Assembly (NCBI RefSeq): GCF_000720135.1
Contig: NZ_JOIU01000010.1
Location: 62,001-126,000, forward strand
DNA from: Streptomyces sp. NRRL S-1022
GTDB lineage: Bacteria > Actinomycetota > Actinomycetes > Streptomycetales > Streptomycetaceae
Length of the DNA: 64,000 bases
Reading direction: 5' to 3'
Part shown: piece after piece, positions 1-8,870 of the stretch
Numbering within the stretch: the first letter of the stretch is position 1
Layout: every line of letters starts with the position of its first letter
The notes under the pieces: generated by a model
What the model saw: only the letters and a program-made list of their open reading frames with translations
Told to the model about the DNA's origin: nothing
The model's database searches: none
Program-made: the position numbers and the translations under genes

Positions 1-240
1 TTCCCGCTCGCCTTCGACTTCGGCGACAGCGGCGCGGTCATCGCCATGCTCGGCCTGCTGATCTGCTCCTGCGCGGCGGGCTGGGGCATGATGGCCGCCC
101 GCCGGGTGGGCTACACCTGGCCCGGCCTGCCCCCGCGCGGCTCCGGCCGCCGCCCCGACTGGCGGGTCGTCCTCGCCTACGTCCTGCTGGTCGCCCTGGT
201 GGCCGTGCTGGCGGTGTGGCGCGTGGCCCGGCTCCGCTAG
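1..240 (+). CDS. C-terminal part of a membrane protein (5' truncated)
   Basis: The frame is open from the first base and ends at TAG 238-240, giving the last 79 residues of a longer protein. Two hydrophobic stretches are visible (about residues 13-32 and 57-74), separated by a short Arg/Pro-rich loop, so the product ends in two membrane helices with a short Arg-rich cytoplasmic tail. The family cannot be named from this piece. It lies 78 bp upstream of dapF on the same strand. Confidence 0.7.
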   Translation, partial: FPLAFDFGDSGAVIAMLGLLICSCAAGWGMMAARRVGYTWPGLPPRGSGRRPDWRVVLAYVLLVALVAVLAVWRVARLR

Positions 241-252
241 ACCCCGCCGGGC

Positions 253-305
253 GGGTCCCGTCGTACCCACCCCGCAGCCGGGAGGGGTCCTGTCGTACCC
301 AACCC
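253..305 (+). promoter_or_regulatory. Direct repeat and leaderless-type -10 in front of dapF
   Basis: Two 21-bp direct repeats (253-273 and 285-305; core GTCGTACCCA) differ at two bases and start 32 bp apart, about three helical turns. TACGAT at 307-312 sits 6 nt before the dapF ATG, where a -10 box would lie if the mRNA were leaderless. Control of dapF by a protein binding the repeats is inference. Confidence 0.4.
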
Positions 306-318
306 GTACGATCGAGGA

Positions 319-1188
319 ATGAGCACAAGGATCGCCTTCCTCAAGGGGCACGGCACCGAGAACGACTTCGTGATCGTCCCGGACCCCGAGAACGCCATCG
401 ACCTCTCCCCGGCCGCCGTCGCCGCCCTGTGCGACCGCCGGGCGGGCATCGGAGGCGACGGCGTGCTGCACGTCGTGCGGTCCGCGGCACACCCGGAGGC
501 CCGCGACATGGCCGCCGAAGCCGAATGGTTCATGGACTACCGCAACGGGGACGGCTCGATCGCCGAGATGTGCGGCAACGGCGTCCGTGTGTTCGCGCGC
601 TACCTCCAGCACGCCGGACATGTGGCCGAAGGTGACCTCACGATCGCTACGCGCGCGGGCGTACGGACCGTCCACCTCGCCAAGGACGGCGATGTCACCG
701 TCGGCATGGGCCGCGCCCGCCTGCCCGAGGGCGAGGTCACCGTGACCGTCGGCGAGCGCAGCTGGCCCGCGCGCAACGTGAACATGGGCAACCCGCACGC
801 GGTTGCCTTCGTCGCCGACCTCGCGCACGCGGGCGGCCTGCACACCGCCCCGCCGGTCGGCCCGGCGGCCGCCTACCCGGACGGGGTGAACGTCGAGTTC
901 GTCGTGGACCGCGGCCCCCGCCACGTCGCCATGCGCGTGCACGAGCGCGGCTCCGGCGAGACGCGGTCCTGCGGCACGGGCGCGTGCGCCGTCGCCGTGG
1001 CCGCCGCCCGGCGCGACGGCGCCGACCCGGCCGTCACCGGCACCCCGGCGACGTACACCGTCGACCTGCCCGGCGGGCGCCTCGTCATCACCGAGCGGCC
1101 CGACGGCGAGATCGAGATGACCGGGCCCGCCGTGATCGTCGCCGAGGGTGAGATCGACGCCGACTGGCTCGCCCGCGCGCTCGGCTGA
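319..1188 (+). CDS. dapF: Diaminopimelate epimerase
   Basis: DapF interconverts LL- and meso-2,6-diaminopimelate without a cofactor, the late step of lysine and peptidoglycan precursor synthesis in the cytoplasm; Streptomyces walls use the LL isomer. The 289-residue protein has the normal length. Both catalytic cysteines are present in their signatures: Cys85 in MCGNGVR and Cys218 in RSCGTGACA. The substrate-binding segments GTENDF near residue 12 and NMGNPHAV near 155 are also intact. The ATG at 319 has a GAGGA only about 2 nt upstream and a TACGAT hexamer 6 nt upstream, so a leaderless transcript is possible. It is followed by the RelA/SpoT homologue on the same strand after 187 bp. Identification is secure. 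Confidence 0.96.
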   Translation: MSTRIAFLKGHGTENDFVIVPDPENAIDLSPAAVAALCDRRAGIGGDGVLHVVRSAAHPEARDMAAEAEWFMDYRNGDGSIAEMCGNGVRVFARYLQHAGHVAEGDLTIATRAGVRTVHLAKDGDVTVGMGRARLPEGEVTVTVGERSWPARNVNMGNPHAVAFVADLAHAGGLHTAPPVGPAAAYPDGVNVEFVVDRGPRHVAMRVHERGSGETRSCGTGACAVAVAAARRDGADPAVTGTPATYTVDLPGGRLVITERPDGEIEMTGPAVIVAEGEIDADWLARALG

Positions 1189-1375
1189 ATCGAAAATCTA
1201 AACCTCGATTCCATCGCTCGAATGGGTGATCCGTTTCACGCTCGGCGAGAGGCGGTCGGTCGTGCGTGGTGGGCTCGGTAGCATCAAGCACCGGCACGGA
1301 CGGGGGAACGTCGCCATTCCCTGAGCCGCGTATGCCCTGGGGCTCCGTCCGCCGGTCCACGAGCCGGAGGTGCCC

Positions 1376-3679
1376 ATGAGTGCGGAGGCCACGAACCCTG
1401 CGACCGCTGGCCCGGTAGCGCCCGCAGCGCCACAAGCGCTCACAGCGTCCGTGGCGCCCGCGGCGGCGCGCAGGAAGTCCCGGCCCCGGATCGACCTGCG
1501 CCGGCTGGGCCGGGCCGCGCTGCTCGGCCCCGCCGGCCGCGACAGGCTGCCCGACGCCATCGGCCACGTCGTGGAGGCGCACCGGGCCCACCATCCCGAC
1601 GCCGACCTCGACCCCCTGCGCCGCGCCTACGTCCTGGCGGAGTCCTCGCACCGCGGACAGATGCGCAAGAGCGGCGAGCCGTACATCACGCACCCGCTCG
1701 CCGTCACCCTGATCCTCGCCGAACTGGGCGCCGAGACCACGACGCTGACGGCCTCCCTGCTGCACGACACCGTCGAGGACACCGAGGTGACGCTGGATCA
1801 GGTGCGGGAACAGTTCGGCGAGGAGGTTCGTTATCTGGTCGACGGCGTCACGAAACTGGAGAAGGTCGACTACGGAGCCGCCGCCGAGCCGGAGACCTTC
1901 CGCAAAATGCTCGTCGCCACGGGCAACGACGTGCGCGTGATGTCGATCAAACTCGCCGACCGCCTGCACAACATGCGCACCCTCGGCGTGATGCGCCCCG
2001 AGAAACAGGCGCGGATCGCCAAGGTGACCCGTGACGTCCTCATCCCGCTCGCCGAACGCCTCGGCGTACAGGCCCTGAAGACCGAGCTGGAGGACCTGGT
2101 CTTCGCCATCCTCCACCCCGAGGAGTACGAGCACACGAGAGAACTCATCGCGGAGAACGCCGCCCGCCCCGGCGACCCCCTCGCCGAGGTCGCCGAGGAG
2201 ATGCGCGGGGTGCTGCGCGAGTCCGGCATCCCCGCCGAAGTCCTCATCCGTCCCCGGCACTTCGTCTCCGTGCACCGCGTGGCCCGCAAACGCGGACAGC
2301 TGCGCGGCTCCGACTTCGGCCGCCTGCTGGTGCTGGTGAACGAGGACGCGGACTGTTACGGCGTGCTGGGCGAACTGCACACCTGTATGACGCCGGTGGT
2401 CTCGGAGTTCAAGGACTTCATCGCCGTACCCAAGTTCAACCTCTACCAGTCCCTGCACACCGCCGTCGCCCGCTCCGACGGCCAGGTCGTCGAAGTCCTC
2501 ATCCGCACCCACCAGATGCACAAGGTCGCCGAGGCCGGTGTCGTCGCCCTCGGGAACCCCTACGCCCCCGCTTCCGACGCTCCCGCCCCCGACCCGGCCA
2601 CGGCAGCCCCCGCCACGGCAGCCCCCGCCATGGCCGGCCCGGCCACCTCCGACGCCGCGGCCGACGGCGAGCGCGCCGACCCCACCCGTCCGGGCTGGCT
2701 CTCCCGTCTCCTCGACTGGCAGCAGGCCGCCCCCGACCCCGACACCTTCTGGTCCACCCTGCGCGAGGACCTCGCCCAGGACCGCGAGATCACCGTCTTC
2801 CGTCCCGACGGCGGCACCCTCGGCCTGCCCGAGGGCGCCACCTGCGTGGACGCGGCCTACGCCCAGTACGGCGAGGACGCCCACGCCTGCATCGGCGCCC
2901 GTGTCAACGGACGGCTGGCCACCCTCAGCACGGTCCTGCGCGACGGTGACACCGTGCAGCTCCTCATGGGCCAGGACCCGGCCTCCGAGCCCTCACGAGA
3001 GTGGCTGGAGCACGCCCACACCCCGGCCGCCCGCATCGCCATCCAGCGCTGGCTGGCGGCCCACCCCGGCGGCGGCACCGGCACCACCGAGCCGGGCACC
3101 CCCGCCGACGCCGTCCCCCCGGCTCCCGCCCGGGACGGTGAAGCCGCCCCGGACGAGCCCGTGGCCGCCCCCGCCGCCTCGTCCGCGCGCCCGCCGGACG
3201 GCGCCCCCGCCCCGTACCCCCGGCGCGCCGACGTCCTCGCGGACCGGCCCGGCGTCGCCGCACGCCTCGCCGGGTGCTGTACGCCCGTACCGCCCGACGA
3301 GATCACCGGCTTCGCGGTGCGCGGGGGAGTGGTGACCGTGCACCGCGCGGAGTGCGCCGCGGTGGCGCACATGAAGAGCAAGGGGCGCGCGGAGATCGGA
3401 GTGCGCTGGGGGGACACCACCGCCTGCCGGGTCACCCTGGTCGCTGAATCGTTCGGCCGCCCCCACCTCCTCGCCGACCTCACCGAGGCGATCGCCCTCC
3501 AGGGCGCCGAGATCGTCTCCGCCACCGTCGAACCGCCCAGCCAGCAGCGGGTCCGCCACACCTACACCCTCCAGCTCCCCGACGCGGCCCACCTCCCGGT
3601 CCTGATGCGCGCCATGCGGGACGTACCCGGGGTGTACGACGTGAGCCGCGCCCAGCACCAGGCACCACCGGCCTCCTGA
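1376..3679 (+). CDS. rshA: RelA/SpoT homologue (RshA type) with HD hydrolase, synthetase-like, TGS and ACT domains
   Basis: RSH proteins make and/or degrade (p)ppGpp. An N-terminal Ala/Pro tail precedes an intact HD hydrolase domain with HRGQMRKSGEPYITHP, HDTVED (His130-Asp131) and LADRLHNMRT. The synthetase-like domain (about 290-390) keeps Glu373 in VEVLIRT, but the Asp of the family motif F/Y-D-x3-R aligns with Gly315 (SDFGRLLVLV). A Pro/Ala linker (about 400-440), a TGS domain and a C-terminal ACT domain follow. The ATG at 1376 has GGAGG five bases upstream; a GTG at 1370 would overlap that site. 767 residues. The sequence suggests mainly hydrolase or regulatory activity; the synthetase activity should be tested rather than assumed absent. 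S. coelicolor rshA lies next to dapF, as here. Confidence 0.88.
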   Translation: MSAEATNPATAGPVAPAAPQALTASVAPAAARRKSRPRIDLRRLGRAALLGPAGRDRLPDAIGHVVEAHRAHHPDADLDPLRRAYVLAESSHRGQMRKSGEPYITHPLAVTLILAELGAETTTLTASLLHDTVEDTEVTLDQVREQFGEEVRYLVDGVTKLEKVDYGAAAEPETFRKMLVATGNDVRVMSIKLADRLHNMRTLGVMRPEKQARIAKVTRDVLIPLAERLGVQALKTELEDLVFAILHPEEYEHTRELIAENAARPGDPLAEVAEEMRGVLRESGIPAEVLIRPRHFVSVHRVARKRGQLRGSDFGRLLVLVNEDADCYGVLGELHTCMTPVVSEFKDFIAVPKFNLYQSLHTAVARSDGQVVEVLIRTHQMHKVAEAGVVALGNPYAPASDAPAPDPATAAPATAAPAMAGPATSDAAADGERADPTRPGWLSRLLDWQQAAPDPDTFWSTLREDLAQDREITVFRPDGGTLGLPEGATCVDAAYAQYGEDAHACIGARVNGRLATLSTVLRDGDTVQLLMGQDPASEPSREWLEHAHTPAARIAIQRWLAAHPGGGTGTTEPGTPADAVPPAPARDGEAAPDEPVAAPAASSARPPDGAPAPYPRRADVLADRPGVAARLAGCCTPVPPDEITGFAVRGGVVTVHRAECAAVAHMKSKGRAEIGVRWGDTTACRVTLVAESFGRPHLLADLTEAIALQGAEIVSATVEPPSQQRVRHTYTLQLPDAAHLPVLMRAMRDVPGVYDVSRAQHQAPPAS

Positions 3680-3760
3680 CGACGGCGTCCGGCTACCCGT
3701 TCGGGTGGGCCGGGCGCGCGTCGCCGCCGCCGGGCGGGCACGCACTGGTAGCGGTGGTCC

Positions 3761-5317
3761 ATGCTGCTCACCCCCCGCCCCCGGACCCAGCCCCCGCTCT
3801 CCCGGCGCCGGAGCCTGCGCATCCTCTCCCGGCGCCGGAGCCTGCGCACCCTCTCCCGGCACCGGAAGGCGGCCCTGCTCGCCTCCGCGGTCTCCGTCTG
3901 CCTCGTCGCCGCCGCGGCCCCGGCCGAACCGCTAGGCGTCGGCGACCGGCTCTACCCGTACCTGGGCAACCCCGGTTACGACGTCGCCTCGTACGACATC
4001 TCCCTCACCTACCCCGGCATCAACGACCAGCCGCTCCAGGCCGTCACCACCATCGACGCCTGGACCACCGGCGACCTGGAGCGGCTCAACCTCGACTTCG
4101 CGCACGGCACCGTCCGGTCGGTCGAGGTCGACGGACGTCCCGCACGCTTCACCAGCACCGGCGAGGACCTGGTCGTCACCCCCGAGCACCCCCTGAGCGA
4201 GCGCAGCTGGACCCGGATCACCGTGCGGCACACCAGCGACCCCGTCTACGGCGAGGACCAGCAGGGCGGCTGGGTGCGCACCTCCGACGGCCTCGCCATG
4301 GCGAACCAGGCCGACGCCGCCCATCTGGTGTTCCCGTGCAACGACCACCCGTCCGACAAGGCGATGTTCACCTTCCGGATCACCGCGCCGAACGGCTACA
4401 CGGCCGTGGCCAACGGCCTGCCCGCCGGCGCCGACCGGGTCGGCCGCACCACCACCTGGACCTACCGCACCCAGCACCCCATGGCCACCGAACTCGCCCA
4501 GGTGTCCATCGGCCGTTCCGCCGTGGTGCACCGCGAGGGCCCGCACGGGCTGCCCCTGCGCGACGTCGTGCCCGCCGGCGACCGCCGGACCCTCGAACCG
4601 TGGCTCGCGAAGACACCCGGCCAGATCGCCTGGATGGAGAGCAAGCTCGGCCACTACCCGTTCGAGACCTACGGTGTGCTCATGGCAGAGGCCGACACCG
4701 GCTTCGAGCTGGAGACCCAGACCCTCTCGCTCTTCGAGAAGAACCTGTTCACCGAGCCCGCCTACCCGAAGTGGTACATCGAGTCGGTCATGGTGCACGA
4801 GCTGTCCCACCAGTGGTTCGGGGACAGCGTCAGCCCCCGCAGCTGGTCCGACGTCTGGCTGAACGAGGGCCACGCCACCTGGTACGAGGAGCTGTACGCC
4901 GAGGAGACGGCGCACCGGCCCATGGAGGAGCGGATGAAGACCGCCTACGGCGCCTCCGACCGCTGGCGCGAGGCCGGCGGCCCGCCCGCCCGGCCCAAGC
5001 CGCCCGTGCCCGGCCAGAAGATCAGCATCTTCCGGCCCAACATCTACGACGGCGCCGCCCTCGTGCTCTACGCCCTGCGGCAGGAGATCGGCGGCCCCGC
5101 CTTCGAGCGGCTGGAGCGGATCTGGGTCCAGGAACACCGCGACACCACCGCCACCACCGGCGACTTCGTCCGCCTGGCCTCGGCCGTCGCCGGCCGCGAC
5201 CTCAGGGGCTTCCTCACGCCCTGGCTGTACGGCGAGAAGACCCCGCCGATGCCCGGCCACCCGGACTGGAAGCCGGCGCCCGCGCCCAAGGCAGCCCCGT
5301 TCCGCACGCGGCGATAA
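3761..5317 (+). CDS. Secreted M1-family zinc aminopeptidase
   Basis: 518 residues. The zinc site is complete: HELSH at 346-350 and the third ligand Glu369 in LNEGHATW, 18 residues on, as in M1 metallopeptidases. The exopeptidase motif GxMEN appears as GFELETQ. The N-terminus is a signal-type sequence: an Arg-rich stretch of about 35 residues, then a hydrophobic core ending in VAAAAPAEP, so the enzyme is probably exported. The Arg-rich part contains a 9-residue tandem repeat (RRRSLRILS / RRRSLRTLS) from a 27-bp DNA duplication. At 518 residues it is shorter than PepN-type enzymes (about 850), so the large helical C-terminal domain is missing or reduced. Probable role: peptide degradation outside the cell. 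No operon partner is obvious. Confidence 0.88.
   Translation: MLLTPRPRTQPPLSRRRSLRILSRRRSLRTLSRHRKAALLASAVSVCLVAAAAPAEPLGVGDRLYPYLGNPGYDVASYDISLTYPGINDQPLQAVTTIDAWTTGDLERLNLDFAHGTVRSVEVDGRPARFTSTGEDLVVTPEHPLSERSWTRITVRHTSDPVYGEDQQGGWVRTSDGLAMANQADAAHLVFPCNDHPSDKAMFTFRITAPNGYTAVANGLPAGADRVGRTTTWTYRTQHPMATELAQVSIGRSAVVHREGPHGLPLRDVVPAGDRRTLEPWLAKTPGQIAWMESKLGHYPFETYGVLMAEADTGFELETQTLSLFEKNLFTEPAYPKWYIESVMVHELSHQWFGDSVSPRSWSDVWLNEGHATWYEELYAEETAHRPMEERMKTAYGASDRWREAGGPPARPKPPVPGQKISIFRPNIYDGAALVLYALRQEIGGPAFERLERIWVQEHRDTTATTGDFVRLASAVAGRDLRGFLTPWLYGEKTPPMPGHPDWKPAPAPKAAPFRTRR
3797..3863 (+). repeat. 27-bp tandem repeat inside a signal-peptide region
   Basis: Two copies (3797-3823 and 3824-3850) and a partial third from 3851 lie within the M1 peptidase gene. 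The first two copies differ only near their ends. The period keeps the reading frame and lengthens the positively charged n-region of the signal peptide. Confidence 0.85.
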
Positions 5318-5493
5318 CCCGGTGACGAGACGGGCCGTACCGTGCGACCATCTACGGGTCGGGACGCGCAGGGGAGACGGGAATCTCCCGGGGTACTCGT
5401 ACGTTGAACACCACGAGCGGCCCGGACGACCGACCGTCGTGCCGGCGCCGCAACGGCAGTCCCATCGACGTATCTCATCGACGTAAGGATCCA

Positions 5494-6984
5494 ATGACCT
5501 CCTCTTCTTCCCCTTCCCAGGACACCAAGCGCCTCGCGCACGCCTATCCCGAGGGTCTTCGGGCCGATGCCCTGATGGAAGAGGACGTCGCCTGGAGCCA
5601 CGAGATCGACGGCGAGCGGGACGGCGACCAGTTCGACCGCTCCGAGCGGGCGGCCCTGCGCCGCGTGGTGGGCCTCTCCACCGAGCTGGAGGACGTCACC
5701 GAGGTCGAGTACCGCCAGCTCCGCCTGGAGCGGGTCGTGCTCGTCGGTGTGTGGACCACCGGCACCGCGCAGGACGCCGACAACTCCCTCGCGGAGCTGG
5801 CCGCCCTCGCGGAGACCGCGGGCGCGGTCGTGCTCGACGGCGTGATCCAGCGCCGCGACAAGCCCGACGCGGCCACCTACATCGGCTCCGGCAAGGCCGC
5901 GGAGCTGCGTGACGTCGTCCTCGAAACGGGCGCGGACACCGTCATCTGCGACGGTGAGCTCAGCCCCGGCCAGCTGATCCAGCTGGAGGACGTGGTCAAG
6001 GTCAAGGTCATCGACCGTACGGCCCTGATCCTGGACATCTTCGCCCAGCACGCCAAGTCCCGCGAGGGCAAGGCGCAGGTCGCGCTCGCGCAGATGCAGT
6101 ACATGCTGCCGCGGCTGCGCGGCTGGGGTCAGTCGCTGTCCCGGCAGATGGGTGGCGGTCGCGGCGGCCTCGCCACGCGTGGCCCCGGTGAGACCAAGAT
6201 CGAGACGGACCGGCGCCGGATCCGCGAGAAGATGGCGAAGATGCGCCGGGAGATCGCGGACATGAAGACCGGCCGCGAGATCAAGCGCCAGGAGCGCCGA
6301 CGCAACAAGGTGCCGTCCGTCGCCATCGCGGGCTACACCAACGCCGGCAAGTCCTCCCTGCTCAACCGCCTCACGGGCGCCGGCGTCCTGGTCGAGAACG
6401 CCCTGTTCGCGACCCTGGACCCGACCGTCCGCCGGGCGGAGACCCCGAGCGGCCGGCTGTACACGCTGGCGGACACCGTCGGCTTCGTCCGGCACCTGCC
6501 GCACCACCTGGTCGAGGCGTTCCGCTCCACCATGGAGGAGGTCGGTGACTCCGACCTGATCCTGCACGTGGTGGACGGCTCGCACCCCAACCCGGAGGAG
6601 CAGCTCGCCGCCGTACGCGAGGTGATCCGGGACGTCGGCGCCACCGACGTGCCCGAGATCGTCGTGATCAACAAGGCGGACGCGGCCGACCCGCTGGTCC
6701 TCCAGCGGCTGCTGCGGGTCGAGAAGCGCTCGATCGCCGTCTCGGCACGCACCGGCCGGGGTCTGGGGGAACTGCTCGCCCTGATCGACAACGAGCTGCC
6801 CCGTCCCGCGGTCGAGATCGAGGCACTCGTGCCCTACACCCACGGCAAGCTCGTCGCCCGCTGTCACACCGAGGGCGAGGTGATCTCCGAGGAGCACACC
6901 GCGGAGGGCACCCTGCTCAAGGTCCGGGTGCACGAGGAGCTGGCGGCGGACCTGGCGCCCTACGCACCGGTCTCCGCGGCCTGA
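5494..6984 (+). CDS. hflX: GTPase HflX
   Basis: HflX is a ribosome-associated GTPase that splits or rescues stalled ribosomes, especially after heat or antibiotic stress. The 496-residue protein carries the HflX N-terminal domain (YIGSGKAAELRD; GGRGGLATRGPGETKIETDRRRIRE) and a TRAFAC-type G domain with G1 GYTNAGKS (280-287), G3 DTVGF (about 327) and G4 NKAD (393-396). ATG 5494 is chosen because TAAGGA lies 5-10 nt upstream; the open frame runs further up only through non-homologous sequence. It is followed by a strong bidirectional terminator facing the convergent protease gene. Identification is secure. Confidence 0.95.
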   Translation: MTSSSSPSQDTKRLAHAYPEGLRADALMEEDVAWSHEIDGERDGDQFDRSERAALRRVVGLSTELEDVTEVEYRQLRLERVVLVGVWTTGTAQDADNSLAELAALAETAGAVVLDGVIQRRDKPDAATYIGSGKAAELRDVVLETGADTVICDGELSPGQLIQLEDVVKVKVIDRTALILDIFAQHAKSREGKAQVALAQMQYMLPRLRGWGQSLSRQMGGGRGGLATRGPGETKIETDRRRIREKMAKMRREIADMKTGREIKRQERRRNKVPSVAIAGYTNAGKSSLLNRLTGAGVLVENALFATLDPTVRRAETPSGRLYTLADTVGFVRHLPHHLVEAFRSTMEEVGDSDLILHVVDGSHPNPEEQLAAVREVIRDVGATDVPEIVVINKADAADPLVLQRLLRVEKRSIAVSARTGRGLGELLALIDNELPRPAVEIEALVPYTHGKLVARCHTEGEVISEEHTAEGTLLKVRVHEELAADLAPYAPVSAA

Positions 6985-6995
6985 ACCGCCCGCGC

Positions 6996-7034
6996 ACGGA
7001 GGCCCGTCACCCCGGTGGGGTGGCGGGCCTCCGT
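6996..7034. terminator. Bidirectional terminator between hflX and the convergent protease gene
   Basis: Perfect 11-bp inverted repeat ACGGAGGCCCG (6996-7006) and CGGGCCTCCGT (7024-7034), with an inner CACCCC/GGGGTG pairing. It starts 12 bases after the hflX stop and ends 37 bases before the stop of the opposing gene. Confidence 0.85.
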
Positions 7035-7071
7035 CATGCTCACCGCGTCAGGCGGACCGCCTCACCGCCGG

Positions 7072-8301
7072 TCACCGCCCGGCGAACTGCTTGCTCACCG
7101 ACTCGTACACACCCTTGGCCACCGCACCCAGCCGGGGACCGGCCAGCCAGCCCGCGCTCACCGGGCCGATGGACGTGTTGGACACCAGCGCGGGCTTGCC
7201 GTCCGCACCCGTCTCCACCCAGCCGCCACCGGAGGAACCACCGGTCATCGTGCAGCCGATCCGGTACATCGTCGGGTCGGAGTGCTCGATGGAGAGCCGG
7301 CCCGGCTTGTCCTGGCACTGGTACATCAGCTGGCCGTCGTACGGCGCCGCCGCCGGGTAACCGGACGCCGTGATGCTCTGGACCTGCGACACGGCCGGCG
7401 CGTCGAAGTTCACCGGCAGCGCCCCGCCGACGGTCTCCTCCAGCGACCTGCCGCCGCCGCCCTGCTCCGGTGTCACATGGATGACGGCGAAGTCGTACGA
7501 GGCACCGTTGCCGCCCGTCTGACCGCCCTGGCTGATCCACTGCTGCGAGGTCTTCGCCGCGTCGGCCCACCACACGCCGTACGGGGCGACCTCGGACCGG
7601 CTGGCGTTCTGCAGCGCCGCCGCCGACTTGCCCTGGTTGTTGTACGACGGCACGAACGCGAGGTTCCGGTACCAGCCGCCCTTCTTGCCGGCGTGCACAC
7701 AGTGACCCGCCGTCCACACGAGGTTGGACTTGCCCGGGTGCGCCGGGTCCGTCACGACCGTCGCCGAACAGACCATGGTGCCCTCGGGGGCGTCGAAGAG
7801 CAGCTTGCCCGAGGTGGCCGCACTGCCGTGGTACGGCGGCGCGACCGCCTGCGCCTTCACCGGCTGCGGCGTCGGGTCCGTCACGCCCTGGTCACCGGAG
7901 ATGTCGTTGTCGTCGACGCCCTGGTCCGGGTCGTCGGCGTGACGCATCCGGTCCGGGTCCCACAGACCCTTGATGATCGGGTTGATGAAGTCGTTGGCCT
8001 CGCGCAGCCAGTCCTGCCTGTTCCAGTTCTTCCAGGCGCCGTTCTTCCACTTGTCGACGTCGAACCCGTGGTCCTTGAGCCTCTTCTTGAGGTCGTCCGG
8101 GATCGTGATCTTTCCGTCTCCGGTGCCGGACGCGGTCGCGGTGGAGGCCGGCTTGCCGTCGGCGTTGTCGTCACCGTCACCGTTGCACGCGGTGGCGGTC
8201 AGCGCCAGCGCCGACACGAGGGCGACCGCCGTCAGCGAGGTGGAGGTGCGGCGACCGCCCCTCCCTCGCCGAGCGGTGAACGACGGCCGTATGGATCGCA
8301 T
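7072..8301 (-). CDS. Exported trypsin-like serine protease, probable lipoprotein
   Basis: 409 residues. The N-terminus is Arg-rich with a hydrophobic core ending TATAC, so Cys39 may be lipidated; the -3 residue is Ala rather than Leu, making the lipobox weak. A charged Gly/Asp-rich segment and an uncharacterised helical region (about 65-150) precede a chymotrypsin-fold domain with His200 (WTAGHC), Asp270 (YDFAVIH) and Ser357 (GGSSGGG). The S1-pocket context resembles bacterial glutamyl-endopeptidase/trypsin-like enzymes, but specificity cannot be read. ATG 8301 is preceded by AAGGGGAG on its strand. Likely acts on the cell surface or outside. Confidence 0.85.
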   Translation of the reverse strand: MRSIRPSFTARRGRGGRRTSTSLTAVALVSALALTATACNGDGDDNADGKPASTATASGTGDGKITIPDDLKKRLKDHGFDVDKWKNGAWKNWNRQDWLREANDFINPIIKGLWDPDRMRHADDPDQGVDDNDISGDQGVTDPTPQPVKAQAVAPPYHGSAATSGKLLFDAPEGTMVCSATVVTDPAHPGKSNLVWTAGHCVHAGKKGGWYRNLAFVPSYNNQGKSAAALQNASRSEVAPYGVWWADAAKTSQQWISQGGQTGGNGASYDFAVIHVTPEQGGGGRSLEETVGGALPVNFDAPAVSQVQSITASGYPAAAPYDGQLMYQCQDKPGRLSIEHSDPTMYRIGCTMTGGSSGGGWVETGADGKPALVSNTSIGPVSAGWLAGPRLGAVAKGVYESVSKQFAGR

Positions 8302-8870
8302 GTTCTTGACTCCCCTTGCTGTGAAAGGAACTCGGCGCTTCGGCCCCGACACCGGCGGCGAACTCATGGAAGGTTCATGCCGGTCTCACGACCTTCTGGG
8401 AACGGCAACACACACTATGCCGTCGCCGTGGGGGAGTTCCGACGGGAGGGCAACGGTTCCGTCACAGGGCGCCTGAACCGGGCCGCCCTCGCGGACGGGC
8501 GCGGTGGTCCTGCCGGTGTCCGAGGCGGGGTGCCGGCGTCCTGGGCGGGGGTGCCGGGCCCACCGGACAACTGCGGTGCCGGCGCAGACCGGTTGTGCAT
8601 CCCGTGCGCCCGCCGGTGCCGCCGGCTCCCCGGTGGTTCTGGCCGTCGGCGGCGCGCTTCTGGCCGACGGCCGCCCGCTCCTGGGCGTCGGCCGTGCGGT
8701 GGAGCTCTCCGGTGGAACGGTGGGGCGCGTCCCCCGCCCCAGCCCGCCAAGGAACTCCGGGCGACCCCGTAACCGCCCGAACGGTCCGCGGTTGTAGCCG
8801 GTGGGGCCAGGCGTCCGGGTCCGGTCCCCGAGATCAACTCGCCCTTGAACAGCGGGGAGGACGACGCGCA
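8302..8870. other. Divergent intergenic region between the protease and the siderophore locus
   Basis: About 570 bp between two divergent starts. It is very G/C-rich with many GCCGG-like short repeats. I see no convincing gene, RNA or iron box here. The promoters of both flanking genes should lie in it, but no standard -35/-10 pair stands out. Confidence 0.5.

Noticed and set aside
1088..2884. Minus-strand open frame antisense to dapF and the RelA/SpoT homologue
   Set aside because: Low-complexity composition, no domain, and the plus-strand genes carry full catalytic motifs.
8504..8797. Short open frame in the protease/siderophore intergenic region
   Set aside because: No ribosome site, no hydrophobic or motif pattern; probably chance in GC-rich DNA.
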